This document shows, piece after piece, positions 45,242 to 57,630 of a DNA stretch of 64,000 nucleotides. Source of the stretch: Helichrysum umbraculigerum (taxonomy: Eukaryota > Streptophyta > Magnoliopsida > Asterales > Asteraceae); the NCBI GenBank assembly GCA_949592205.1, contig CATIUR010000001.1, forward strand, positions 69,731,559-69,795,558, in the 5' to 3' direction. Each line of letters opens with the position of its first letter. Positions within the stretch are counted from its first letter, which is position 1. The position numbers and the translations under genes were made by a program. A model generated the notes under the pieces. It worked only from the letters and a program-made list of their open reading frames with translations. It was not told where the DNA came from and searched no databases.

Positions 45242-47146
45242 GTTGGGTGTTATTATTTTTATTGGGATTGTAAAACTCTAAACAATTTTTCTTATTCTGT
45301 GTTGTTTTTTTTTTTTTTTTTTTTTGGTTCTTTGGATGACTAGCATTCATTGACATTTTTATTATCTTTGTGGGCTTGTGTTTGGTGTTTGTTTGTTGCC
45401 CCACTATTTAGCATGCGGAGCTGGAGTGGATCTCCTCACGTCTATCATGAGCCAGCTCCTGTTTCCACGCCTTCATGCAAAACCCGCGGGGAAGTTCTCG
45501 TTTCTTTTTACCTCCGCACTTTTGCTAATTTATTGATTATATTTGCATTGGGGGCAATGCAAATCTCAAGTGTGGGGAGGTTGATTCACTTGAATTTCAT
45601 TTCTAGTAAATTATTGTTTCTTACCTTTTATTGGGTTTGTGAAGTCTATTGGCTCCCCAATCGAACTTTACGAATCCCATTAACGGGCTATTGGTCACTT
45701 ATTGGGTCTGTTATTGATCTTGGGTCCTATAGATTTTTGCAAATTACGATGAAGGGCCGGGAAATGATAATTTATTAGGAATGTGCTTGTCCTTAAAAGA
45801 TTGATTGCTTTGAAAATCTTTAACTTTGGAAATTAATAATTGAAAGTGATTTAATCTTCCCTCTTGCAACTTAATCCTTTGAGATGTGTCATAAAAAGCA
45901 ACCTAATAGGGTGAATTGCATGACTAGCACACTATGAAAATTGTGAGAAATTTGAGCCTATTTGAGAAAAACACTTATCTTTAGTGTTTATATTGATTGA
46001 TTGCTATGAGTGTGCCGGTGATTGTAGTTTGTTCTAGAACTTTCCCTAGTGATGCATTTTGAGACCGCTGTGGGATCACAGAAATGTGATATAGGTGGGG
46101 TCGAAGACGAGGAGGTATTCTTAGGATTTTTAATCTTATTTTGCTTTAAAACCATTAGAAACCCTTAGAAAACTTCCACATTCATTCCACTAAAATATTA
46201 GCCTTATTTTTTTTTTAGTAGTAAATTCCCGAACCACTACTTTTACAAGATGTTGCCTAGTTGGAAATTATGATGAATTTTACTAAAATATGACTTAAAT
46301 CGTTTTGAATTGGGATTCTAGTGTTAAACTCTATGATTGAGGTTGGAAATGATTAAATGAATAGAAGTTAACTATTGAGCTTAAAGTTATGGTTGGATGA
46401 TTGTAGTCAACTAAATGGCCTTTGAATTCCTGAACAAGTAGTTCCCGAGGGGTGTTCTACGCCTAGCCACCAAAGGCCTTTATCCGGTCTAGGATGGTTG
46501 GTTCGAAAGTTCGTTACACAGGATTCATAGAAAGTCATAGAATGCAATTATTCCAATCAATTGTGAAAAATCAATTTAAGTTATTTGTGCGAAATTGTTG
46601 AAGTATGAGTTATAAATGAGAACAAATAATAATTTGAATTGACTTAGCACGAGAATCATAAGTTTCATTACTGTCACGTGTTTAATCCAATAGGTAACAT
46701 TTTCACATTTTTCATGGGTCTTGACTATCACTTTTCACCAATTATTGTGTCTATCATACCCCATTTCATAATTAGCCTACATTTGTTACACCACATGCTA
46801 GAATACCTCCTTCGAGATCTCACTTGGTGCTCACACCAATTCGGTGGAGATTTGATCCTTTTGCAAGCCTATGGTAACAATGCATCACGACTTGGCTTGA
46901 TTGAGTGTTACTTTACTTACTTCCTTACCTGGTAGTCTTATAGGTTGAGAGTGAGTGACTAAACACTTATCCTTATGTGAGGTGCTAAGTCGTGCATTCG
47001 GGCTTGACAAATTAAAACATATCGAGTTTCTAATGCTTATACATATGTTGCTTGCCTAATTGCTTTGGTAGTTAGTGTAAGTATTATTTTGGTAAACTTG
47101 ATCTTCACTTATAATGTTGCAAGAGTGGGTTTTGAAATGGTGATGA
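45242..47146 (+). other. Non-coding 3' region of element A
   Basis: Contains a T-rich run (45306-45325). A perfect 10-bp hairpin with loop GGGG (45541-45564) is followed by CTCAAGTGTGGGGAGG (an internal polypurine-like site). The rest is AT-rich sequence with weak similarity to F's 3' region around 'gatgcattttgagacc' (near 46050). No gene is supported; the frames at 45350-45778 and 46678-46935 lack recognisable features. Confidence 0.65.
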
Positions 47147-47185
47147 TTTGCTTGAGGACAAGCAAAGTTCAAGTGTGGGGATATT
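47147..47185 (+). other. Element A hairpin and polypurine tract
   Basis: An 8-bp perfect hairpin (47147-47154 with 47159-47166, loop AGGA), then CAAGTGTGGGGATATT ending exactly at the 3' LTR. Confidence 0.85.
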
Positions 47186-49089
47186 TGATATCGCTCATTT
47201 TGTCTATATAAATCTGTCGCGATATCATTGTTTTGCATATGTAATTGAGTAGATTTCCGGAACTTTCAATACTTATTTTGTTTGGAAATCCATTTCAGGT
47301 TCAAAAGTTGGAAACGCATGCGAATGGGTGGAGATTTGTTGAAGTTGTGATCAAAGCTGGCTGGGCTGGAAAAACACCATAGCCGATCGGCTATGTATAT
47401 CCAGCCGATTGGTTTCTCAAGTACAGCAGATCGGCTAAACTTAGAAGATCGGCTATTCCTGTGCATTTTCATTACAGAACTTGCCATTGTTGGAGCTGGA
47501 AGAATTACACTGAAGAAGCCGATCGGCTAGCTTTCTTCAGCCGTTCGGCTGTACCTTCAAAGCCGATCGGCTAGCCCATTTAAGCCGATCGGCTAGGCTT
47601 CGATCTGAGCAGAGTACGAGGTAGTTTGGTGTGCTGTGCGATTTCTATTGGTTGGTAATCAATGCCCAACCGTTTTTTCTTCTGTTTTCTTGTTATTTGC
47701 AATTAAATAAAAGAAAAAAAAAAAGAAAAAGAAAAAGAAGAGAGATTGAAAAGGGGCTTCAGCTTCATATCATATTCATATCTCATCATCATCATCGACA
47801 TTCATCTATCTATCTCTCTCTCCATATTCATTACACACACAATCATCCTCATTCAATACACTCTCTCATATTTACTCCATTTTTCACCTCATTTACTCTC
47901 CAACAAAATCACCATTTCACTCTCAAATTTCTTAAGCATTTATTTGAATATTGTGAGAGGAACATCAAGCAAGCACCATTTGGAAACAATTGTGTAAACA
48001 CTTTGGTATAATTTCGATTTAATCTAATTTCAAGTTATTTATGAATTTATCTAATGTTTATGATTTTTGCTTGATGATTGTGATTATGTTTGGCTAGTTA
48101 CCATTGTGCTTGTTTTGATGAAATAGCTAGTTGATTAATGGTGTAATCTTTTGGTGTTAATTTATGTTTGAGTTTGTGAATCATCCATGGATTTGTATGA
48201 GTTTAGTTTGTTGTTTGTAAACTTTAGGCAATTTAACTAAGCGATTATAGCGAACGTTTGTTGCTTATAAAAAAATACCTACATAAGTTGTTTATCATTT
48301 GTGGAACAAAGCTTTTGGTAATTGTAACAACAATTAGTTAAATACATATAAGTTAGCAATTGTAGCGAATGTTTGTTGTGTGGATGATTTGCAAACTCTT
48401 AAAATCTTCATTTATGTTTAATCGGAGAACCTTGTGTGATTGAGCTTAATCTCTGGAATTTGACCATTTGGTAATTTACTAATTGATATAGCGAACGTTT
48501 TCAACCAAGTAAATTGCTATTGATTATTTGTCTATAAATGATTGAACAAAATTGCGAATGTAATTTTGGAATGTGTCAAATGATATTTGCTAAATTGTGA
48601 AAGTTTGTAACCATGGCGAACGTCCGTTACTTGATTAAATTATAGGTTTGTTAATTGAAGTTGAACAATAGGTCTTAGCGAACGTTGAGCTTATGTTTGA
48701 TGAATGTTACCTTAGCATATGTCTTAACCGGTTATAACTCTACACCCCGAAATCACTAGTGAAATAGTCCAAGCAAGCATTGTTTTTAATATTTGAAAGT
48801 TCCAAACAATTAATCCGACTCTTCAGAGTCCACTTGCCTTGTTTTAATTTAAAGATTGAAGTTTTATGCATTGTGACAATTCGGTCACACAACCAACCAC
48901 ATTTTATTTACTTTATTTGATTACACACACTTATTGATTGACAAAACCAAGTTCCCTGTGTTCGAACCCGAACTTACCAAACTATACTACCACTCGACAG
49001 TGTCCACTGCCCGGTTGTGTTTTGGTCTAGCTCGGTACTTTTTGGTTTACTTATCAATGATAAATTTTATAACTGGATTCAACACATCA
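47186..49089 (+). repeat. 3' LTR of element A
   Basis: Co-linear with the 5' LTR, ends ACATCA, and is followed by the GTCTC duplication at 49090-49094. It has the same palindrome array (about 47380-47600) and AGCGAACGTT motifs. Confidence 0.95.
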
Positions 49090-49094
49090 GTCTC

Positions 49095-49633
49095 CCTGAT
49101 TACAATTTGTAACTGCATGATTAGGGTTTCTGATACAAATTGAGTTTATACAGTAGAGTAATATGTATGTAATAGATATGTTGATTTATATGATTAATGA
49201 TGAACAATTCAAATTGACTGTTAGACAAAGTTAATCCAACCTATTCCGTAGGGTAACTCCTGTTCACATTATTGTTTATTCAACAATACGTGCCATGATA
49301 CCGATATACATTTGTAAGAGATTGAGGAATAGATTAGAGAATAACTGTTAATTGAATTGATCAGTACATTTGGGAGAACTTCCGGTGTATTTGATATTAT
49401 ATAACTGCTATCCATGTGACATATTATCTAGCTAAATTACAAAAGGTAATTAGAACGCTTAAGATCCCATGCCCGTTGTAGTGTAAGAACGACACCCGAG
49501 TCAACATACCATTTACTACCCTAGTAATCCAATTAGGGCTGAAAGTAGTATTAGCTTAGGATTTCCCCAGCTCTATAAATTTAAAACACCCACTGTTATC
49601 ACTGTTACGTAAACGACTGTTACGGTGGTAACA
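49095..49633 (+). repeat. Element F 3' LTR, second part
   Basis: Resumes the LTR broken at 10781. It carries the end features of Athila-type LTRs here: 'taccctagtaatcc', 'ataaatttaaaac' and a terminal '..acgactgttacggtggtaaca'. The exact end (about 49633) is inferred by analogy with the other LTR ends. Confidence 0.7.
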
Positions 49634-50662
49634 ACGCGTCTAGATAATATCTCTAAATTCCTGTGAGGAACCCTCCGAACACGATTACGATAACAACGAC
49701 ATGTCGGAATACGAGAACCCACCGACCAACTCGATCATGCACATGGACAATGACAGTAGCATACTTATTTACTATACGGATGACGTGCCTGTATACCAGA
49801 GTGGATTACGTAGGCTTAACAACGCGAAATCGTTAATACTATCTCTCCATACTATATCGCTCAAAGTATCAATTCGCTTTTCCTACCACTCTTAGATTTG
49901 AATATGTAGGAACAAGGTTGAACATTATGATGTAGAGTTTGGTAATAAGTACATATGTGAAAGGATACCCTAACAATTATGGCGGCTGACGTAATTGCAA
50001 AGGTATCATGACATATATGTGTTTATACGACCATATTCGAATGTCCAATGTGTCATTTTCAAAGTCGCGGGATGACGCAAAGTCTCGACTCTACTTGTTT
50101 TGAAATCGTACATACCCGAAACTTAAAACCATAAGTGAACATGCCGCCACCATCCAAAGCCAGTTTGATACATACATTCAACCCTATCCAAACTGCTCAT
50201 TTATACTAGCCTTGTACGTACACGAAATCATAGTAAACTTGCGGCCAAAACATTCCACTCTTAATGCTAAACGTGAGACTAGTAGACGTGGAAGATAATG
50301 CACAAACACCAATCGTAGCAACATGTTAGTAATCATGCTGTAAATCAAAGGATGAAGCACGCTTTGAGCATGATTGACGGGAAAAGCGTTGACATGGTAG
50401 AACGCATGATGTACACACAGACTCTTACTCTCTAACAGACTGAATGAATTCGTACTAAAAATTTAACGGTTAGGTCCGATAACTATCAATCGAATGGACA
50501 GATGGAACAAACGGAGATGGCGATACATATCTGAGTGACGAGTCTTTTAAGGAACTGGGTACTCAACTCGATATGAGTACTGCCTACCATTCTCAAACGG
50601 ATGGCCAAACACTCATAACTCAACTAAAATCTCGGGACGAGATTTCGCTAACGGAGGGAGAA
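49634..50662 (+). pseudogene. Decayed internal region of chromovirus G
   Basis: Mostly unreadable. Near 50557-50608 a short piece of integrase core is clear ('TQLDMSTAYHSQTDGQ'). It is followed after a deletion by 'ctcgggacgagatttc' and a purine tract 'acggagggagaatg' before the LTR at 50663, as in elements B and D. The frame 49701-49895 has an isolated 'YYTDDVPVY' that may be an RT active-site relic, but this is uncertain. Confidence 0.55.
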
Positions 50663-52732
50663 TGTGACACACCCCAAATTACGGTATGATTCCGTACATT
50701 AAACATGTGCATATCTTAGGCTAATTCCCTGTTTAGTGAATTCAAACTATTTTTATGTTAAAAGTCTAGCAAGCCCATCATTTTAATACGTGAAGTACAA
50801 CTAATTCCGTAGTTATTTATAATTACGCGCAAAACAATCGGAACGAGTCCGACAAAAATATACGTACGTTGGTGATGCGAAATTTTATAAATAACGTAAA
50901 ACTATTTTAATAGTAGTTATTTACTTGAAAATATTATGCTAATGAATAAAGCATAACGACTAAACGAAAACAAGTATACGTTTTATATAAAACGTAACGT
51001 ACGTGACAAAAACACGCAAACTGAACCCGAAAACCAAACGAAGTAAATTTTATATTTTGTAAACTCAAAATAAAGTGTATAAAATAATACTTCGAAAAAT
51101 ATTAACGTGTATTAAACGTTAACAAATTAAACGAGTAAACATATTAAAACGTACACGCGATTAACGAGTAAACGACCTGTAAAATGGGGGACAAAGATTT
51201 AACACACCCTACTTGTGTGGGGCCTCCTTGGGCCGGTTTTTCCCTCACTCCACATTCACCCTATACCCCATCAAATTCACCTCACTTGTTTACTCACTCA
51301 AACACACAAACACAACACCTAATTCATCATCACTTCATGATACTCTTTACTCCCTCATCTCTCTTTTCTTCTCTCTCTTTTAACGGCTGAGAAACAGCCC
51401 AATCACCACCATCTAGCCACCATAATCCACCACAATTTCCATCATCATCCACCATAAAAGTTGCAAAGGAAAAGAAGGAGAACAAGCGTCTAGCATCTTC
51501 ATCATCACTTTCTTCCATCTCCATCCTCAAGCATTGTAAGGAACCACTTCACTTCACTTTTCTTTCATGAAACTCTTGTGATAACATGTTAGTAGTTCAC
51601 CACTTGAAAGATCTCACTCGAAAATCGTAAGTAAAACTAAGAAAACAAAAGTTTTGTGAAGAACACTTTTCTGTCAGAAAATATGGATGATTTCTCCAGT
51701 GAGTTTCAAAACTATAACTCCACTAAAATGGTCGATTTTTGTGTCAAAAAGTAAGTTCAAGAAGTTAGCTAAAAGATCCAAGTGGTTTCGTAATTTTTCA
51801 ACTCCGTTTACTACCCGAAAACGAAAATATAAGATCGTATAGCAAAACTGTCGCGGTTGGCAGATTTTTACACGAACTTCACGAGACCATACCTCCGTGT
51901 ACAAAACTCAAAACGACGTGATGTCTTTTCCTAAAGACTACAAATTTAGTTAGCTTTCAAAGTAGTATAATTGTGTTCTATGTGGATAAGTAGAACTTGA
52001 GATATAAATTGATCTTTGAACCTATATCGAGATTGTTAGCTGCTGGACACAGGGTTAGTTATGTAATTATTTGACCCACTTTTCGTTGGCCTAAAAATGT
52101 GTAAAACTATGTTTCGGGAAGTGATATCGCGTAAAAAGTCACGTTTTTACCACCGATATCTCTCTCATTTTGAAACAATACTTGGCATTTAGACTCAAAT
52201 AATACACAAATCAATTAAACTTTGCCAAGAAGGTCAAAATAAAGTCGCACGAGAAAAATCAAGAAAAACGAACGAAAAACGATGATTCCACGCACGTTTG
52301 AAGATTCAAGGCATCCGAAACAAGAATTTGAGATAAAGTGCCCACCACTAAGATTTATCTTATCCAAAGTCTTCATTTTCAAAATACGAATCTAACAGAA
52401 GAAGAACCAACAAAAGCGGATGAAGAATGAAGATTCTGCACACGCTGAAAAATTCGAATGATTCGTACAAGACATCTAAAGATCAGAGAAACATCTCAAG
52501 GAATTCTTTATATCAAAGTATTCGTTTTTGAAAAACGAATCCAACGCAAAAAGAATCGATGAAAACGGACACTTAACGAAGAAGATACGCATGAAACGAG
52601 AAACGAGCGAACGGGAAGCAACCGGGACGGCCGGCCGCCAGGCAGCCAGCCGCCGCCGGCCAGCAGCCAGGCGCCACCGGCTGGCAGCCGCCCGTCCCCT
52701 CCTCCTTTTTCCGTCCTTGCTCGTACTTGTCT

Positions 52733-52820
52733 GGTACATGTGCTACCACTTTCCGCAACTTTAGGGTACACGTGCTACCACTTTCCGCGCCTTTAGGGTA
52801 CATGTGCTACCACTTTCCAG
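52733..52820 (+). repeat. U3 array of 32-bp units in the solo LTR
   Basis: Three copies of GGTACAYGTGCTACCACTTTCC starting at 52733, 52765 and 52797 (approximate), about 70 bp upstream of the TATA box. The unit differs from that of its relative at 1108-1194. Confidence 0.85.
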
Positions 52821-53314
52821 AAAAGGACCACCCTCCAAATGCATGCTAACTTGAGCCTAAGATGGCTAACATGCACCGGATTTCAAGTATAAATAGGGCA
52901 TCAAAGTCTCATTTGAAAGACACACCTTTCTTAGCAAACACACCATTCCTATCACACCTTTCTAGCTTATTTTTCTCACTCTAGAAATAAGCTCCAACTT
53001 TCTAACTCTACATTCTTTCTCTAGATTAGTTTTAACTAGTATGTAAACTAGTTTAGAAGTTTAATTAGGAATAGAAGGAAAGTGCGAAATGCATTGTAAT
53101 CTTCGGTGTACGCTCGAAATTGTGTCAATTAATTCAAGTCTATTCTCTCCCGCATTTAATCCTGGTTCTTTCTATCCTTATCTATCTTAATTAATTACGT
53201 TTACATTAATTATGCTAGATTTAGTTATTGCCATGATTAGAAAGTAGTATACTTGTTGTGTTTGCTTGCGATGTAGTTAGTTAATTATGAGATGATTGAT
53301 AATTAATTTAAAAA

Positions 53315-53552
53315 GTAATATGACGGCCCCTATTCGACTGTTCTTCGATATAGTATTGGAAACACTTCAAGGTGGAGTACAAATGTATGAAAGTCGAGAA
53401 ACGATCGAAGGTAGTCATATTATGGAATGGTACAATATTACGAAGTGATATGACGGCACCTATTCGACTGTTATGCAGTATAGCGTAGGAAACACTTTAG
53501 GTGGAGTACAAACACGTGGAAGCTGTGTAATGAACGGAGGTAGTTATATTAC
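53315..53552 (+). repeat. Fold-back units of the solo LTR
   Basis: Unit 1 is 53315-53423 and unit 2 is 53445-53552. Each is bounded by GTRATATGAC and its inverse, with the conserved 'ggaaacactt..ggtggagtacaaa' core, as at 1762-1997. Confidence 0.65.
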
Positions 53553-54990
53553 GGACTAATACTATAAAATGAGAAACCTAGTTTAATTAACCATTCTAAA
53601 TAGACTTTTATTCAAATTAATCTATCGCCTTTCCACCAATAAACATGATTACAACACCTTTTCAAAGACGTCCAATTAAAAGGTAGTCAGTCATCTGTGT
53701 CAAGATAATTTGTCAAGGTATGAAACCATGGAACCGCAAGGATACATGGGGATTACCGTTTGACAAGACATGGCCAAGATTTGAAGCGGCAGAACCACTT
53801 TAAGTGAGGAACGCTGTGGATAATTAAGGGATTTATTGGGTAGTCTTAAGCAAGGGCTGGTTTAAGGTCATAAATGAACTTTTTAAATACATGAATCTGT
53901 TAGGATGACGAGGAATCGTTATATGATTCAGTTTTGTCTAGTACCTTTAGATTTCATCTCCGTTCATAAGAAAGAAAAATTAAACTTAAATAAAGATCTT
54001 TCTTATTATTCTAAATACTTTGTGATGTCACCATAACCTAGTTCCTGGTGTGACATGCTAATGGGATTTTAATTAGTAGGGAATCTAGTATTTACATCAC
54101 AAGTATCCAAGAGTAACAATTAACAAACATCTTTTAAAACAGTTTCTCCAAACATCATTCCATAACTTAATTAACGAAGTCTCAGCAAACACTATCTTTA
54201 TCTTATCTGCTTTATTTTTATTTTAATTTCGCTTTTATTTATTTACTTGCCTAAGTTAGTTAATAGTAAAACCAAAACCCTTCACTAGTTTGAAAGCCCT
54301 CATCTGCCACGCCTTAGTTTCAATTCAGTCGGTTTGAATAACGACTCTAGGTCATACCTACCACTTGCTCACCCTTAGGATTAGCATTGTTAGGGAAAAC
54401 TTAGGCCCCGCAATTACAAATTTAAAACACCCACCGATCGCCGTCGCCAGTAGCTGGTACAACGACAAGGGTAAAATCCTTATCGACCGCTGGTGACGCA
54501 TCAGGAAGCTAAGACATAGGGGAACGTTGGGTAATTTTCTCGGAATTTTTCACAAAGATTTACTTAGTTAAAACGAACTCGAAACATGGCTTAATTTTGG
54601 TGAATAAACTGTCCGGACTGTTTTTATCTTCCCGCGAATAAAAACCGAGCCACTTCAGGTTTGAGATAAAATGTGAAAATTACTTTTTACGGGCTCAAAT
54701 ATGATAAGATTTTACGTGTAAAAGTTTCGGGTCAAACCGGACACGTTTGACCAAGTCAACCGAAAACGAGCCTCGAAACGAAAAACGCGAACCAAAATAT
54801 AAGGCGTTAGATTTTGGCTCAAAAAAAAAAGTTCTAAGTATTTTATTTCGAAATACGAAAAAAACGACGTTTATAACATTTACGGTTAACGACACGCGCG
54901 TTTTAACACTTAAACTAAAACGAAAACGAAGTCCTGCGACAATACCATTGTCGCAACACCATTGTAGCTTCAACTACACTCTCGTACTCG

Positions 54991-55269
54991 AGACTGTCTC
55001 ATAACTCAAGATTGTATCATGAATAGTAAAAACTGATTGTCTCATGAATAGTAAAAAATGATTGTCTCATGAATGGTAAAACTGATTGTCTCATGAATAG
55101 TAAAAACCGATTGTCTCATGAATAGTAAAACACAATTGTCTCATGAATAGTAACTAGAGATTGTCTCATGAATAGTAACTCGTAATTATCTCATGAATAG
55201 TAACTCGTAATTGTCTCATAAATAGTAACTTGCAACTGTCTCGTAAATAGTAACTTGCAACTGTCTCGC
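54991..55269 (+). repeat. Minisatellite, ~25-27-bp unit, about 11 copies
   Basis: Unit ATTGTCTCATGAATAGTAAA plus a variable 5-7 bp. Copies degrade towards the right end (CTGTCTCGTAAATAG). Lies in the G LTR. Confidence 0.85.
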
Positions 55270-55595
55270 AAACTACTTACTTATGTAATGATTTTTATAC
55301 ACTATTTGGGAACATGACAACGAATTCTGGTACGGACCTATTTTACACATGTTGTAGTGCATAGAAGGCCTCATGACTACAAACTATAACCATTAACTAG
55401 GTGACTTTAGCCACTGAATATACGGATAGTACTATCGCCTTGACAACCCTCCCACTTACTCGGAGTGTATACTTACATGTCACGATTTAGGAGGCAGAAA
55501 CAATCACACAAACGAATTGGTCGTGGTTTGGTTATAGAATTAGGGGTCGTACTTTAACTTGTAAGGTCTAGCTAACCTTCGGGGGATCACTTCTA

Positions 55596-55850
55596 TGTTT
55601 TCCTACGAATTATATACATTGAAATGTTTTCCTATGAAATATATATTGGATACATACTTTCCAACGAACATTTATACGGGATACATACTTTCCTACGAAC
55701 ATTTATACGGGATACATACTTTCCTACGAACATTTATATGGGATACATACTTTCCTACGAACAATTATACGGGATACATACTTTCCTACGAATATTTATA
55801 CAGTATACATACTTTCCTACGAACATTTATATTGGATACATGCTTTCCAT
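55596..55850 (+). repeat. Minisatellite, ~31-bp unit, about 8 copies
   Basis: Unit built on TTTCCTACGAACATTTATAC followed by GGGATACATAC. The reading frames at 55595-55956 are translations of this repeat in two phases. Confidence 0.85.
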
Positions 55851-56640
55851 ACGATTAACTATATATATAGGAATGCGTTCCCACATTTTATACACTGAAA
55901 TGATTTTTCAAACGTATACGAATGGATATGTTTATATCACGATAACGAAATTTTAGATAACCTACGCATTTTTCTAACAAACGATATTTAGATTACTTTA
56001 CAAGGTTTTTCTAAACGAAACTATACTATTGGAACTCCTGCGGGACTTCTATGAAACTTATTTTGGAAATGCGTTTTTCAACGACACTTTTGGATGAATT
56101 CCAACAAATATGAAACTTATTTGACTTGTATGTCAACGAATACGAAAATTATACTAGATCATGATTTGATCACGTTTTGACTTGTACGTCAACATTTTAC
56201 GAACCGAACTTGGTTTATCCACTATACATAAAACCTGTGAATTCACTCAATAATTTTGTTGACTTTTTACTATGTTTTTCAGAGAATTAGCAACTCAAGT
56301 AAGACTGCATGCATATTGGAACTACGACTACCCGTGACGAATAGGATGCCACTTTTGTAACAAATGGATTTCTTTTGTATAACTAAATCTTTTAGTCATA
56401 TCTATGAAATCCTGACTTGTTTTGTAAAAGCAACAATGAATGTTATTTTTATAACATAACTACTACACGACTTGATAAGTCGTAGCTTTTTGTAATAACT
56501 ATTAGTTATGGAATCTTAATACTTTGTTCTGCGATAATCATATGCTCTGTTCGTGAATGTCCAATGATGACATCACAACCCCCTAACCGCGATCACATAT
56601 GCTTCCGCTAAACACCGTTGACCGTTTTGGGGGTGTGACA

Positions 56641-57630
56641 AGTTGAAACTTTCATTTTTGATATGTGTGTTGTGGTTTTTTAACACCACTATTGTTATTG
56701 TTGCAAAAGTGAAATTAATTGTAGTAATGTAAAGATTCTAGTATTTTGCTAGTTTCTAATTGGAAAGGTTATTACAAGCAGTTATGTGTTTCACGTATTA
56801 CCAGTGATTATGTTTCAAGGTGTTTTTATGGTTAAGTATAAGTGACCTATGTAAGTGGTCATTTGATTGTAAGGGATAAAGGGTATGCACAGTGTATGGG
56901 CGCAGGTGAAAACAAATGAAATGCACATTTTTATGTGCAAATGTGGAAAGGATTGAATATACGTGTTTATATGCAAAATTTTGTGCATAATTTGTTTATG
57001 TTGTATATCAAATCCTATATATTAGTTGTTAAACTGAAAAGTGATTCAATTGTGAATGAACAATTGTTGATATTGCACTCTGTGCTAGTGAACAGTGGAA
57101 AAGTTGAATGCACATGTTATGTGCTTACGTTGATAAAGATGAATGCACACTGTATGTGTGCAAGTTGATGAAACACTCTGCACAGTTTATGTGCTTATTT
57201 TGATAAGGTTATGTACATAAGTTGTTTAACTCGTATGCTAAACTATATGCATACTAGTTGATCAGATTGTCATGGGGTGTACGTTGATGAAAGGTGAGTA
57301 CATTATATTTAAATGCATAAGGTTGATAAGAATGATTAGAGTATATATTGTTAAAGTTATGTTAAAGATATATATAGCTGAAATGCTATTAAGACTGATG
57401 TGATAAGTTAAATTATTAATATGATTAGCATGATGATAATGAGAATATGTGTATAGTCGGGATGAATACAAGAAGTTTAAATCTGAATGTTATACGTTTA
57501 TGTCTGGAGCTACTAAATAAAGAAGTATGTTAAAATAAGTGAACGATTCCGCATAAGTAGATAAAGTGTTAATGTTGAACAGGTACGAGAGACATTCGTG
57601 AGGACATGAATGAGATAAGTAGGGGAGAGT
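56641..57630 (+). other. Non-coding sequence between G and the next LTR (3' internal part of element H)
   Basis: AT-rich, with repeated short blocks around 'tgcacatgttatgtgc' (56920-57200). It ends in a purine tract 'aggggagagt' at 57621-57630 just before an LTR start, so it is probably the 3' untranslated part of another chromovirus-like element. The frame 56935-57168 has no recognisable feature. Confidence 0.5.

Larger units (their letters stand above)
10782..49089 (+). mobile_element. Element A: Athila-type Ty3/gypsy retrotransposon carrying nested insertions
   Basis: Two full LTRs of ~1.9 kb (10782-12686 and 47186-49089), a tRNA-Asp type primer site, gag-pro-RT-RNaseH-INT (12851-18522), a spliced-looking 3' ORF (42803-45241), a polypurine tract and a GTCTC target duplication. 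The own length is about 14.8 kb once the insertion 18523-42065 and its duplicated target site are removed. About 40 differences between LTRs by eye (~2%) make it the oldest of the four properly bounded insertions. Its genes carry stops and frameshifts, so it is not autonomous now. Confidence 0.93.
52122..54503 (+). mobile_element. Solo LTR, Athila-type, with GGAAG target duplication
   Basis: Starts TGATATCGCGTAAAAAGTCACG, ends GACGCATCA, and is flanked by GGAAG at 52117-52121 and 54504-54508. No internal sequence remains, so it arose by LTR-LTR recombination. It is the complete reference for the truncated copy at 765-2980. It has a GC-rich block (52610-52710), a U3 array (52733-52820), a TATA box (52888-52896) and two fold-back units (53315-53552). 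Confidence 0.92.
50663..56640 (+). repeat. 3' LTR of chromovirus G, interrupted by a solo LTR
   Basis: Starts TGTGACACACCCC after a purine tract and ends GGGGGTGTGACA, with the inverted tips typical of the chromovirus LTRs here. Without the solo LTR and its duplication (52122-54508) it is about 3.6 kb. It holds two minisatellites (54991-55269 and 55596-55850). No coding potential is supported; the frames in it are repeat translations. Confidence 0.8.

Noticed and set aside
45350..45778. 142-codon hypothetical gene
   Set aside because: Lies across the internal hairpin and polypurine-like module of element A; no recognisable domain and no similarity to other frames here.
55595..55956. Repetitive Tyr/Phe/Thr protein
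   Set aside because: A minisatellite read in two phases; no reason to believe it is expressed.
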